A stretch of 64,000 bases of DNA, taken from positions 1-64,000 of the forward strand of contig NZ_KQ058772.1 of NCBI RefSeq assembly GCF_000982955.1. Direction: 5' to 3'. The translations under genes were made by a program, and so were the position numbers. The notes under the pieces are model-generated. The model was not told where the DNA came from. It saw only the letters and a list, made by a program, of their open reading frames with translations, and did no database searches. The stretch is from Micromonospora sp. HK10. Its GTDB lineage: Bacteria; Actinomycetota; Actinomycetes; Mycobacteriales; Micromonosporaceae. Position 1 is the first letter of the stretch. Every line of letters starts with the position of its first letter. Of the stretch, positions 1-7,409 are shown piece after piece.

Positions 1-25
1 CGCGTGATGGTGACACCGATCGCCG

Positions 26-53
26 CCAGGGCGGACCGGCCGGTCCGCCCTGG
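26..53. terminator. Perfect palindrome upstream of ruvX
   Basis: A 14-base arm (CCAGGGCGGACCGG) is followed directly by its exact reverse complement, giving a strong GC hairpin. No T-run follows, so it may be a GC-only actinobacterial terminator for the gene left of the window (alaS in many actinobacteria, not visible here) or a leader structure for ruvX. Confidence 0.5.
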
Positions 54-81
54 CCCGTACCGGCGGGGAGGTGTCCGGTAG

Positions 82-543
82 ATGGCTGACTCGACCCCCG
101 GCGTCCGCCTCGGGGTGGATGTCGGACAGGTCCGGGTGGGCGTGGCCCGTTCCGATCCGCACGGCATCCTGGCCACCCCGCTGGTCACCCTGGCCCGGGA
201 CCTGAGCACCGGCCCCGACGGGGTGCCCGGCGACATGGCGGAGCTGGTCCGGTTGGCCGCCGAGCACGAGGCGGTCGGGATCGTGGTCGGCCTTCCGGTG
301 AACCTCGCCGGAAAGCATGGCCCGGCCGCGGCGAACGTATCGGCCTACGCTGCCCGGTTGGCCGATGTAATGGGGTCGATTCCGGTGACGCTGACGGACG
401 AGAGGATGTCGACCGTGGTGGCTAGTCGTAGGCTGGCCGAACGGGGCGTCCGGGGAAAGCGCCAACGGGCGGTGGTCGACCAGGCCGCCGCGGTGGAGAT
501 TCTGCAGAGCTGGCTGGACGCACAGCGGAGGCGGACGCAATGA
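82..543 (+). CDS. ruvX: RuvX/YqgF-type putative pre-16S rRNA nuclease / Holliday junction resolvase-like protein
   Basis: A 153-residue RNase H-fold protein of normal family length. It starts with the family motif GVDVGQVRVGVA near residue 11, which supplies the first acidic active-site residue. GLPVNLAGK near residue 71 and TDERMST near residue 104 follow. The family is linked to 5' processing of 16S rRNA and is often annotated as a Holliday junction resolvase. The ATG at 82 follows a GGGGAGG-like ribosome site around 64-71. Its stop overlaps the mltG start by four bases (ATGA), so the two are probably co-translated. The order ruvX-mltG-aroE is conserved in actinobacteria. Confidence 0.93.
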   Translation: MADSTPGVRLGVDVGQVRVGVARSDPHGILATPLVTLARDLSTGPDGVPGDMAELVRLAAEHEAVGIVVGLPVNLAGKHGPAAANVSAYAARLADVMGSIPVTLTDERMSTVVASRRLAERGVRGKRQRAVVDQAAAVEILQSWLDAQRRRTQ

Positions 544-1760
544 TCGACGATCTTGATCTGGGGTTCGACGAGCCGGAGAGGGGGGAGAAGGGCCGGCACC
601 GACGCAGCGCGGTTCGCAAGCGCAACGGCGGCTCGGGCGGCAGCCGCGGCAAGACGATCTTCGCCCTTTTGATGGCCATCGTGCTGCTGGGCGGCATCGG
701 CGGCGGCGCGTACGTCGGCTTCGACCGGATCCGTAACCACTTCGTCACCCCCGACTACGACGGTCCGGGCTCGGGCGAGGCGACGGTGCAGGTCAAGGCG
801 GGGGACACCCTCACCGACATCGGCAACTCCCTCTACGACGCCGGCGTGGTCAAGAGCACCAAGGCGTTCATCGAGGCCGCCGACGCGAACTCCCGCAGCA
901 AGAACATCCAGGTCGGCACGTACAAGGTGCGCAAGCAGATGAAGGCCGCCGACGTGATCGTCCTGATGCTCGATCCGAAGAGCCGGGTGGTCAACGGGGT
1001 GACCATCCCGGAGGGCACGATCAGCCTGAACATCTACGCGATCCTGTCCCGGGAGACCAAGATCCCGGTGGCCGAGTTCAAGGCCGCCGCGAAGGACCCG
1101 GTCAAGCTGGGCGTGCCGGCCTTCTGGTTCAACCGGCAGGACGGCAAGAAGGGCCCGAAGAGCATCGAGGGCTTCCTCTTCCCGTCCACCTACGAGATCC
1201 CGCCGAAGGCCACCGCCGCGCAGATCCTGTCGATGATGGTGGACGAGTTCCTGCGGGTCACCGAGCAGCTCAACTTCGTCGACCGGGTGCAGAAGGAACG
1301 GAAGATCTCCCCGTACGAGGCGCTGATCGCCGCCTCCATCGCGCAGGCCGAGTCGGTGGACCCCAAGGACTTCGCCAAGGTCTCCCGGGTGATCTACAAC
1401 CGGGTCTACGCCGGCAAGATCGGCTGCAAGTGCCTGGGCATCGACAGCGGCATCAACTACTGGTTCCGGTTGCAGGGCAAGGACCCGAAGGACTCCAACG
1501 AGCTGCTGCAGAGCGAGATCAACGACCTGAAGAACCCGTACAACACGCACGATGTGGCCGGCCTGCCGATCACCCCGATCAGCAACCCGGGCGAGGGCGC
1601 GCTCAAGGGCGCGCTGGACCCGCCGACCGGGGACTGGATCTACTTCATGACGATCGACAAGAAGGGCACGATGGGCTACGGCTCCAACGACGCCGAGTAC
1701 CGCCGGCTCATCAAGACCATGTGCGACAACAAGGTGCTGACGGGATCGAACTGCGCGTGA
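540..1760 (+). CDS. mltG: Endolytic murein transglycosylase MltG (YceG family)
   Basis: A 406-residue membrane-anchored protein that cleaves nascent glycan strands to limit peptidoglycan chain length. It has a charged cytoplasmic N-terminus, one transmembrane helix at about residues 40-60 (FALLMAIVLLGGIGGG), a LysM-like segment (VKAGDTLTDIGNSL), and the YceG catalytic domain. That domain includes EGFLFPSTYEIP, the likely catalytic Glu in IAASIAQAE, SRVIYNRV, and the conserved end DVAGLPITPISNPG. The ATG overlaps the ruvX stop, and the end overlaps aroE (GTGA). Confidence 0.95.
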   Translation: MIDDLDLGFDEPERGEKGRHRRSAVRKRNGGSGGSRGKTIFALLMAIVLLGGIGGGAYVGFDRIRNHFVTPDYDGPGSGEATVQVKAGDTLTDIGNSLYDAGVVKSTKAFIEAADANSRSKNIQVGTYKVRKQMKAADVIVLMLDPKSRVVNGVTIPEGTISLNIYAILSRETKIPVAEFKAAAKDPVKLGVPAFWFNRQDGKKGPKSIEGFLFPSTYEIPPKATAAQILSMMVDEFLRVTEQLNFVDRVQKERKISPYEALIAASIAQAESVDPKDFAKVSRVIYNRVYAGKIGCKCLGIDSGINYWFRLQGKDPKDSNELLQSEINDLKNPYNTHDVAGLPITPISNPGEGALKGALDPPTGDWIYFMTIDKKGTMGYGSNDAEYRRLIKTMCDNKVLTGSNCA

Positions 1761-2566
1761 GGGCCGCCGTCGTGGGCAAGCCCATCGCCCACTCGCTCTC
1801 CCCGGTCATCCACCAGGCCGGGTACGCGGCGGCCGGGCTGACCGGCTGGTCGTACACCCGGATCGAGTGCGCGGCCGACGAGCTGGCCGGCCTGGTCGCG
1901 GGCCTGGGCCCGGAGTGGGCCGGGCTGTCGGTGACCATGCCCGGCAAGGAGGCGGCGCTCGCGCTGGCCGGCGAGGCCTCCCCGGTCGCCGCCGCGGTCG
2001 GTGCCGCCAACACGCTGGTACGCCGCTGCGACGGCACCTGGTACGCCGACAACACCGACGTCACCGGCATGGTCGACGTGCTCACCGCCGCCGGGGTGCC
2101 GGCCGGGGCCACGGTGACCCTGCTCGGCGCGGGTGGCACCGCCCGGGCGGCGCTCGCGGCGGCGGCCCGGCTCGGCGCCGCCGAGGTGACCGTGGTGGCC
2201 CGCCGCCCCGAGGCGGTGCACGAGTTGCGCCCGGTGGCGCGGGCGGTCGGGGTGCCGCTGACCGGCGCCGCGTGGGACGGCGCGCCCGCGCACGCCCGCG
2301 CCGACGTGGTGCTCTCCACGGTGCCGAAGGGGGTGGCCGACCCGCTGGCCGAGAACTTCGACTGGCGGCCCGGCACGGTCTTCTTCGACGCCCTCTACGA
2401 CCCCTGGCCCACCCCGCTCGCCGCCGCGGCGCTGGCCGCCGGCTGCCGGGTGCTCTCCGGCCTGGACCTGCTGCTGGCCCAGGCGGTCGACCAGTTCGCC
2501 CAGTTCACCGGGGTTGCCGCGCCGGTGGAGGCGATGCGGGCGGCGCTGGCGGCGGCCCGCGCCTGA
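1757..2566 (+). CDS. aroE: Shikimate 5-dehydrogenase
   Basis: Reduces 3-dehydroshikimate to shikimate with NADPH. The protein is 269 residues from the GTG at 1757, which overlaps the mltG stop by four bases; the open frame reaches further upstream but there it only shadows mltG. Visible motifs are the shikimate-binding SLSPVIH near residue 13, SVTMPGKEAA with the catalytic Lys, NTDVTG with the partner Asp, and the dinucleotide loop GAGGTARA. It belongs functionally with aroC, aroK, aroB and aroQ, but about 13.8 kb of surface-glycan genes separate it from aroC. Confidence 0.95.
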   Translation: MRAAVVGKPIAHSLSPVIHQAGYAAAGLTGWSYTRIECAADELAGLVAGLGPEWAGLSVTMPGKEAALALAGEASPVAAAVGAANTLVRRCDGTWYADNTDVTGMVDVLTAAGVPAGATVTLLGAGGTARAALAAAARLGAAEVTVVARRPEAVHELRPVARAVGVPLTGAAWDGAPAHARADVVLSTVPKGVADPLAENFDWRPGTVFFDALYDPWPTPLAAAALAAGCRVLSGLDLLLAQAVDQFAQFTGVAAPVEAMRAALAAARA

Positions 2567-2591
2567 GCCGGCCGGGCTCGAACACCGGCCC

Positions 2592-2688
2592 GGTGGCGAC
2601 GCGCACCGGCGGTGACGACGCGCACCGGCGGTGACGACGCGCACCGGCGGTGACGACGCGCACCGGTCCGGTGACGACGCGCAGCGGT
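2592..2688. repeat. 19-bp tandem repeat, about five copies
   Basis: The unit GGTGACGACGCGCACCGGC is repeated head to tail with period 19. The middle copies are nearly identical and the outer ones degenerate. It lies between the aroE stop and the likely GH16 start at 2788. The unit reads open in frame (TTRTG...), which artificially lengthens the downstream frame, so it should not be taken as protein. Confidence 0.85.
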
Positions 2689-2787
2689 GCGACAGCGGCG
2701 TCGCCGGGACGGCGACCGGCGCGGGCGGGCCGCCGCAGCCACCGGGATACCCTGCTGGGCGACCGCCGCCGACGCAGGGAGCCCTCC

Positions 2788-3714
2788 GTGACCGGGCAGC
2801 CGCCCCCACCCGACCGTCCGGCCCGGCGGCTGCGCCGCCGGGCCGCGCTGCTCGCCCTGCTCGGCGGCGGACTGGTCACCACGCTCGCGGCCACCGCCAC
2901 GCCCCCGCAGCGGGGCGGCGCGCGGCCGGCCCCCGCCGAGCCGGCCGTGTCGGTCCCCGCCCGGCCCGCGCCGCCGCCCACCGAGCCGCCCGGCGCCCAC
3001 CTGCCGGGCTGGCGGCTGGTCTGGACGGACGAGTTCGACGGGACGGCGGTCGACCGGTCCCGGTGGAACGTCCGCGACGGCGAGGCGCGCGACGTCGACC
3101 TCGGCTGCAACGTCGACGACCCGGCGAACGTCGTGGTGGCCGGCGGGGTGCTGACCCTGCGGGTGCAGCGGCGGGTGGTCGCCTGCGGTTCCCAACTGCG
3201 GCAGTACACCGAGAGCTACCTGGACACCATCGGCAAGGCCGCGTTCCGGTACGGCCGCTTCGAGGTGCGGGCCCAGGCGCCGGCCGGGCCGGACGGTTCG
3301 CAGGGGCTGTGGCCGGCGTTCTGGCTGCGCGCCGACGACGCCGGCAAGGGCGAGATCGACGTGGTCGAGCTGCCCGGCGGCGCCGCCCACCACCGGGCCG
3401 CCACCCAGGCGATCTTCTACGACTACACGCCCGTGAAGCAGGACCAGCGCTGGCCGTTCCCGGCCGGGCACCCGGGCGACGGCTTCCACACCTACACCAC
3501 CGAGTGGGAGCCGGGGGTGATCCGCTGGTACGTCGACGGCCGGCAGGTGTGGCAGCGGGACCGGCGCAGCACGCCCTGGTTCGACGAGGTCTTCGACAAG
3601 CCGTACAACCTGCGGCTGAACGTCCAGGTCGGCGGCTGGCTCGGCGCGCCCGGCCCGGCCACCCGGTTCCCGGCCGACTTCCGGGTCGACTACGTCCGGG
3701 TCTGGCAGCGCTGA
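2788..3714 (+). CDS. Secreted glycoside hydrolase family 16 (beta-glucanase-like)
   Basis: A 308-residue exported enzyme predicted to cleave beta-1,3 or mixed-linkage glucans or related polysaccharides. Starting at the GTG at 2788 (GCAGGGAG upstream) gives a clean signal peptide: an Arg-rich N-region (RRLRRRAA), then a hydrophobic stretch (LLALLGGGLVTTLAATA). A Pro-rich linker to about residue 70 leads into the GH16 fold, with WTDEFDG, then GLWPAFWL, then the signature GEIDVVE (E189, D191, E194: nucleophile, helper Asp, acid/base). It ends with the family-typical DYVRVWQR. Longer starts run through the tandem repeat and lack a signal peptide. It could process the glycan encoded downstream, but substrate is not readable here. 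Confidence 0.88.
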   Translation: MTGQPPPPDRPARRLRRRAALLALLGGGLVTTLAATATPPQRGGARPAPAEPAVSVPARPAPPPTEPPGAHLPGWRLVWTDEFDGTAVDRSRWNVRDGEARDVDLGCNVDDPANVVVAGGVLTLRVQRRVVACGSQLRQYTESYLDTIGKAAFRYGRFEVRAQAPAGPDGSQGLWPAFWLRADDAGKGEIDVVELPGGAAHHRAATQAIFYDYTPVKQDQRWPFPAGHPGDGFHTYTTEWEPGVIRWYVDGRQVWQRDRRSTPWFDEVFDKPYNLRLNVQVGGWLGAPGPATRFPADFRVDYVRVWQR

Positions 3715-3772
3715 CCGCCGACCCGGCCCGCCGCGGGCGGGCTGACCGCCGACCCGGCCCGCCGCGGGCGGG
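3711..3772. repeat. Two tandem 31-bp hairpin units after the GH16 gene
   Basis: CTGACCGCCGACCCGGCCCG begins an exactly duplicated 31-base unit (3711-3741 and 3742-3772). Each copy contains the short palindrome GCCCGCCGCGGGCGGGC. The first unit overlaps the GH16 stop. The pair probably acts as a double terminator. Confidence 0.7.
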
Positions 3773-3845
3773 CTGGCCGGCGGGCAATATCGTGGCCGCC
3801 GACGTGCCGGGACAGCGGGACGGGCACAGGGGAGGGCAGGGCGCG

Positions 3846-5078
3846 GTGCAGGATCCACGGAACCGCCAGGACGGTATCGGCTGGGTGAGCCGGGCCATCT
3901 TCGCCGACGCGCGGCTGTGGCTGGGCGTCGCGTCCGGCCCCGCCCCGCCGCCCCCGGGTCACCGGGTCGTCGCCCGGTACGCCGTGGTGCCCTCGGTGGA
4001 GCGGGCGAAGTTCCTGCTGCCGTTGGCCTCCCGCCGGGTCGGCGCGGCGTCGACGCTGGCGTACAACGCGCTGCGGCCGCCCCGGGTCCGGGCCAACCGG
4101 CTCGCCGTCGGCGTGCTGGCCGGTTTGGGCGCCACCCGGCTGGCCCGGATGCCGGTGCTGACCGTCGCCGTCCCGAACGCCGCCGACCCGGCTGAGCTGC
4201 TGCTGACCGCGAGCCTCGCCCGGGCCGAGGGCCGGCCGCTGCACGCCGCCATCGGGATCCGGCCGCCCGACCCGCACCACAAGCCGACGCTGCAACTCTT
4301 CGACGACCGGGGCGCGGCGTGGGCGTACGCGAAGGTGGGGTGGAACGAGGCGACCCGGGCGATGGTCCGCGCGGAGGCCGCGGCGCTGCGCGACCTGCCC
4401 CGCGGCGGCGGCGACCTGCCCGACGCGCCCCGCCTGCTGCGCGAGCTGAGCTGGGGTGATCTGGCGGTCACCCTGGTCGAGCCGATGCCCGCGGGCGTGC
4501 GCCGGCTGGCCCGCCCGGACCGGCCGGAGGTGGCCGCGATGCTGGCCGTCGCGCGGCGCGGCGGACCGCCGGCCGCGCCCCGGCCGCTCGCCGGCTCACC
4601 GTTCCTCGCCGACCTCACCGCGCGGGCCGAACGCGCCGGCGGGCCGGTCGTCGCGGCGCTGGCGGCGTTCGCCGACCGGGACGGGGCGGTCGCGCTGGAG
4701 TTCGGCCACTGGCACGGCGACTGGGTGCCGTGGAACCTCGGCACCCACCGGGGACGGCTGTACGCCTGGGACTGGGAGAACAGCGGCGCCGCGCGGCCGG
4801 TCGGCTTCGACCTCGCCCACCAGGGCTTCCAAAGTGCCCTGTCGCTGCGCGGGCGACCGGCGGCGCAGGCGGCCGACGAGATGGCGGCGGTGCTGGCCCG
4901 GCACGGCCGGTCGCTCGGCCTTGACCCGGCCCGCTGCCGCCTCGTCGCGGACGCCTACCTGGTCGAGCTGTGGCTGCGGACCGCGGAGCTCGCCGCGGGG
5001 GGCGGCGGCTGGAGCCCGAAGCTGCACCCCGCGCTGCTGCACGTGCTCGCCGAGCGGCTGCCGGCGACGGGCGACTGA
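3846..5078 (+). CDS. APH-fold phosphotransferase-like protein
   Basis: About 410 residues. The GTG at 3846 follows GGGGAGGGCAG at a good distance; the upstream open frame is a shadow of the GH16 gene. The C-terminal half carries the kinase catalytic loop HGDWVPWN (residues 290-297: HxDxxxxN), followed by a metal-binding YAWDWEN (Asp309), as in aminoglycoside/choline kinase-like proteins. A candidate ATP-binding Lys lies in YAKVGWNEAT around residue 163. The first 150 residues match no domain I recognise. Similar proteins occur near exopolysaccharide genes in actinomycetes, so a sugar or lipid-linked substrate is possible; drug modification is not indicated. Confidence 0.75.
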   Translation: MQDPRNRQDGIGWVSRAIFADARLWLGVASGPAPPPPGHRVVARYAVVPSVERAKFLLPLASRRVGAASTLAYNALRPPRVRANRLAVGVLAGLGATRLARMPVLTVAVPNAADPAELLLTASLARAEGRPLHAAIGIRPPDPHHKPTLQLFDDRGAAWAYAKVGWNEATRAMVRAEAAALRDLPRGGGDLPDAPRLLRELSWGDLAVTLVEPMPAGVRRLARPDRPEVAAMLAVARRGGPPAAPRPLAGSPFLADLTARAERAGGPVVAALAAFADRDGAVALEFGHWHGDWVPWNLGTHRGRLYAWDWENSGAARPVGFDLAHQGFQSALSLRGRPAAQAADEMAAVLARHGRSLGLDPARCRLVADAYLVELWLRTAELAAGGGGWSPKLHPALLHVLAERLPATGD

Positions 5079-5365
5079 CCTGTCCCGCCGGCGCGACTGT
5101 CGGGGTGCCGACCGGCAAACCGGGGAAATGCCCCGGGGCCGCCGCCCCCGCTACCGCTGGCCGGCACACCTCCACTAGGGTGTCAGCACTCGATCACCAC
5201 CACGATGGTGACGGCTTCGATCGGTCCGGGTGTGCGTGGGGCGCCTCAGGGTCGTCGGGCACCCCAGGGGCACAGCGTTCGGGAGGTCCGGCCGGTGGCT
5301 GGCATGGCAGGAAATGTTCACGTGGCCGTCGCGGGGCGCGCGGCCCGGACAGGTGGTGACCGACG
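5079..5365. other. Intergenic region before the glycan locus
   Basis: 287 bases without a gene. It contains a modest hairpin (CCGGGG AAATG CCCCGG, about 5118-5135) that may end the kinase-like gene, and a possible -10 hexamer TAGGGT near 5175 that could start the glycan-locus transcript. I could not fit a known riboswitch class. Confidence 0.35.
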
Positions 5366-6199
5366 GTGACGTTGATCTACCTGTTGGGGGCGCTGGCCGT
5401 GCTCGTGCCGGCACTGCTCGTACCGTGGCTGGCCACGAGGTGGGCGCCGGCCGTCGCCGCCAGCCGGACCGCCGACCGGCTACGCCAGGCCGTCGCCGGG
5501 CTCACCGCCGCCTTCGGCCGGCTCGGCGCCGCCCTGGTCGTGCTGCTCGCCGGGTCCGCCGCGGTCATCGCGCTCTGCTGGCCGCTGGGCGAGGCGCTGT
5601 CCCGGCTCGAACCGCACGTCGACCGCCCGGTCTTCGAGTACGTGCACGCCCGGCGGGTCGACGGCTGGGCCGACCTGAACAGCTTCGTCACCGCGATCGG
5701 CGACCGGTACCCGCTGAAGTGGGTCACCGTGGTGGGCGCGATCGCCCTGGCCGTGGCGTGGCGCCGCCGGCGCTGGTGGCTGCCGCTGGTCGCGATGCCG
5801 CTGCAGTTCGTTCTCGAGCAGTACACCCAGCAGATCCTCGCCGTGGTGGTCGACCGCGGTCACCCGCCGACCGACCTGGGCACCTACCCGTCCGGTGGGT
5901 GCGCCCGGGTGCTGATGACCTTCGGCACCATGCTGGCGCTCGCCGCGCTCGTCTGGCGGATCCCGCGCCGGGTCCGGGTGGGACTGCTCACCGCGCTGGC
6001 CGTGCTGGTCAGCGTGGAGGGCTACACCCGCATCTACGCCGAGAAGCACTGGCTCACCGACGTCCTCGGCGGCTGGACCTTCGCCATCCTGCTCACCGCC
6101 GTGATGGTGTTCGCCGTCGCGGTGGCCGACGGGCGGGTCCGGCCCCCGGCGCAACGGCCCACCACCCCGGCCCGGGAACGCGTCCCGGTCGGCACCTGA
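5366..6199 (+). CDS. PAP2-superfamily membrane phosphatase-like protein with variant motif
   Basis: A 277-residue protein with about six membrane segments. It may dephosphorylate lipid pyrophosphates such as undecaprenyl-PP, which would suit its place at the head of a glycan locus. The third PAP2 motif is intact (TR-x5-H-x3-D, residues 221-232, YTRIYAEKHWLTD). The second is PSGG (175-178) instead of PSGH, so the usual motif-2 His is missing. The first motif is degenerate (VVVDRGHPP). The GTG start at 5366 leads straight into a membrane helix. Activity is uncertain. Confidence 0.72.
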   Translation: MTLIYLLGALAVLVPALLVPWLATRWAPAVAASRTADRLRQAVAGLTAAFGRLGAALVVLLAGSAAVIALCWPLGEALSRLEPHVDRPVFEYVHARRVDGWADLNSFVTAIGDRYPLKWVTVVGAIALAVAWRRRRWWLPLVAMPLQFVLEQYTQQILAVVVDRGHPPTDLGTYPSGGCARVLMTFGTMLALAALVWRIPRRVRVGLLTALAVLVSVEGYTRIYAEKHWLTDVLGGWTFAILLTAVMVFAVAVADGRVRPPAQRPTTPARERVPVGT

Positions 6200-6265
6200 A
6201 CCGGCGGCCCGCCGCCACCCCGCACCTGTCCCACGCCACCCCTCGATCGGAAGGTGGGCAACGAC

Positions 6266-7213
6266 GTGACCACCCTTCTCGTCGCCTCCACCGGTGGGCA
6301 CCTCGCCGAGTTGTACGACCTGAAGCCCCGGCTGGGCCTGGGTGACGACTGCGTCTGGGCGACCTTCGACTCGCCGCAGAGCCGGTCCCTGTTGGACGGT
6401 CACGAGGTCATCCACGTGCCGCCCGCGACCACCCGGGACGCGCTCGGCACGCTGCGCGACCTGCTGGCCGCTCGCCGGGTGCTGCGCGGCGGGCGGTTCA
6501 CCCGCGTGGTCAGCACCGGCGCCAGTGTGGCCATGTCGTTCTTCGTGCCCGCCAGCCGGCACGGGCTGGCCTGCCACTACATCGAGAGCGCGACCCGCAC
6601 GGCCGGGCCCTCGCTCACCGGCCGGCTGGTCTCCCGGGTACCCCGCACCCGGCTCTACACCCAGCACCTGGACTGGGCCGACGACCGGTGGCGCTACGGC
6701 GGCACCGTCTTCGACGGCTACCAGGCCAGCCGCCGGGTCACCCCCCGACCGGTGTCCCGGATCGTGGTGGCCCTCGGCACGCACGGGCGGTTCGGCTTCC
6801 CCCGGCTGCTGGCCCGCCTGGTCGAGGTGGTGCCGCCCGAGGCGGAGGTGCTCTGGCAGGTCGGCGCCACCCGGATCCCCCGGATGCCGGCCGGGGCCCG
6901 CCCGCACGTCCCGTACGCCGAGATGCAGCAGGCGATGCGGGAGGCCGACGTCGTGGTGACCCACGCCGGCGTGGGCTCGGCGCTGGCCGCGATGCGGGCC
7001 GGCCACCGGGCCGTCTTCGTGCCGCGCCGGCGTAGCCACCGCGAGCACGTCGACGACCACCAGGTCGAACTGGCCCGGCAGCTGGACCGCCGGCAGTTGG
7101 TCCGGCACCGGGAGGCGGACGCCGTGACGGTCGAGGACCTGGCGGAGGCGGCGTCCTGGACGGTCGCCGCGACCGGTGCCGTGGCGCCGTTCGAGTGGAC
7201 GGAGCTGGCATGA
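6266..7213 (+). CDS. Alg14/Alg13-like (PssD/PssE-like) fused glycosyltransferase
   Basis: About 315 residues. The N-terminal half resembles the Alg14/PssD membrane-recruiting subunit (LLVASTGGHLAELYDL at the start, then STGASVAMSFFVPA). The C-terminal half resembles the Alg13/PssE GT-B catalytic half (VVALGTHGRFGFPRLLARL, VVVTHAGVGSALAAMRAG for UDP-sugar binding, then PRRRSHREHVDDHQ). Such proteins usually add a sugar from a UDP donor to a lipid-linked acceptor on the cytoplasmic face. I chose the GTG at 6266 because GAAGGTGG lies just upstream and the protein then begins at the conserved first beta strand; the GTG at 6254 is possible. Confidence 0.8.
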   Translation: MTTLLVASTGGHLAELYDLKPRLGLGDDCVWATFDSPQSRSLLDGHEVIHVPPATTRDALGTLRDLLAARRVLRGGRFTRVVSTGASVAMSFFVPASRHGLACHYIESATRTAGPSLTGRLVSRVPRTRLYTQHLDWADDRWRYGGTVFDGYQASRRVTPRPVSRIVVALGTHGRFGFPRLLARLVEVVPPEAEVLWQVGATRIPRMPAGARPHVPYAEMQQAMREADVVVTHAGVGSALAAMRAGHRAVFVPRRRSHREHVDDHQVELARQLDRRQLVRHREADAVTVEDLAEAASWTVAATGAVAPFEWTELA

Positions 7214-7409
7214 GGCCGCCACCGCACGGCCGACCCGGCAGCCCGCCCGGCCGGTCGACACCGGCCCCCGTCCGCACCGGGCGCTCGGGACGCGACCCGT
7301 ACGGCCCGGCCGGACCGAGCCGGTGATCGAGCGAACCGGACGGTTGATGGTGCGCAATGTCCGTTCCCCGCAAGCTACCCGTGATTTCTCTACCTCTTTG
7401 GGGGCAGTA

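Noticed and set aside
2592-2688. CRISPR-like spacing of short repeats
   Set aside because: Units are directly adjacent with no spacers, and no cas genes are present. The same applies to the arrays at 19235-19347 and 23746-23888.
2631-3845. N-terminal extension of the APH-like protein over the GH16 gene
   Set aside because: Shadow frame of GH16, no domain, and a good ribosome site precedes the GTG at 3846.
5079-5365. Riboswitch (cobalamin or c-di-AMP type) before the PAP2-like gene
   Set aside because: GC hairpins are present but conserved cores of those classes could not be matched.
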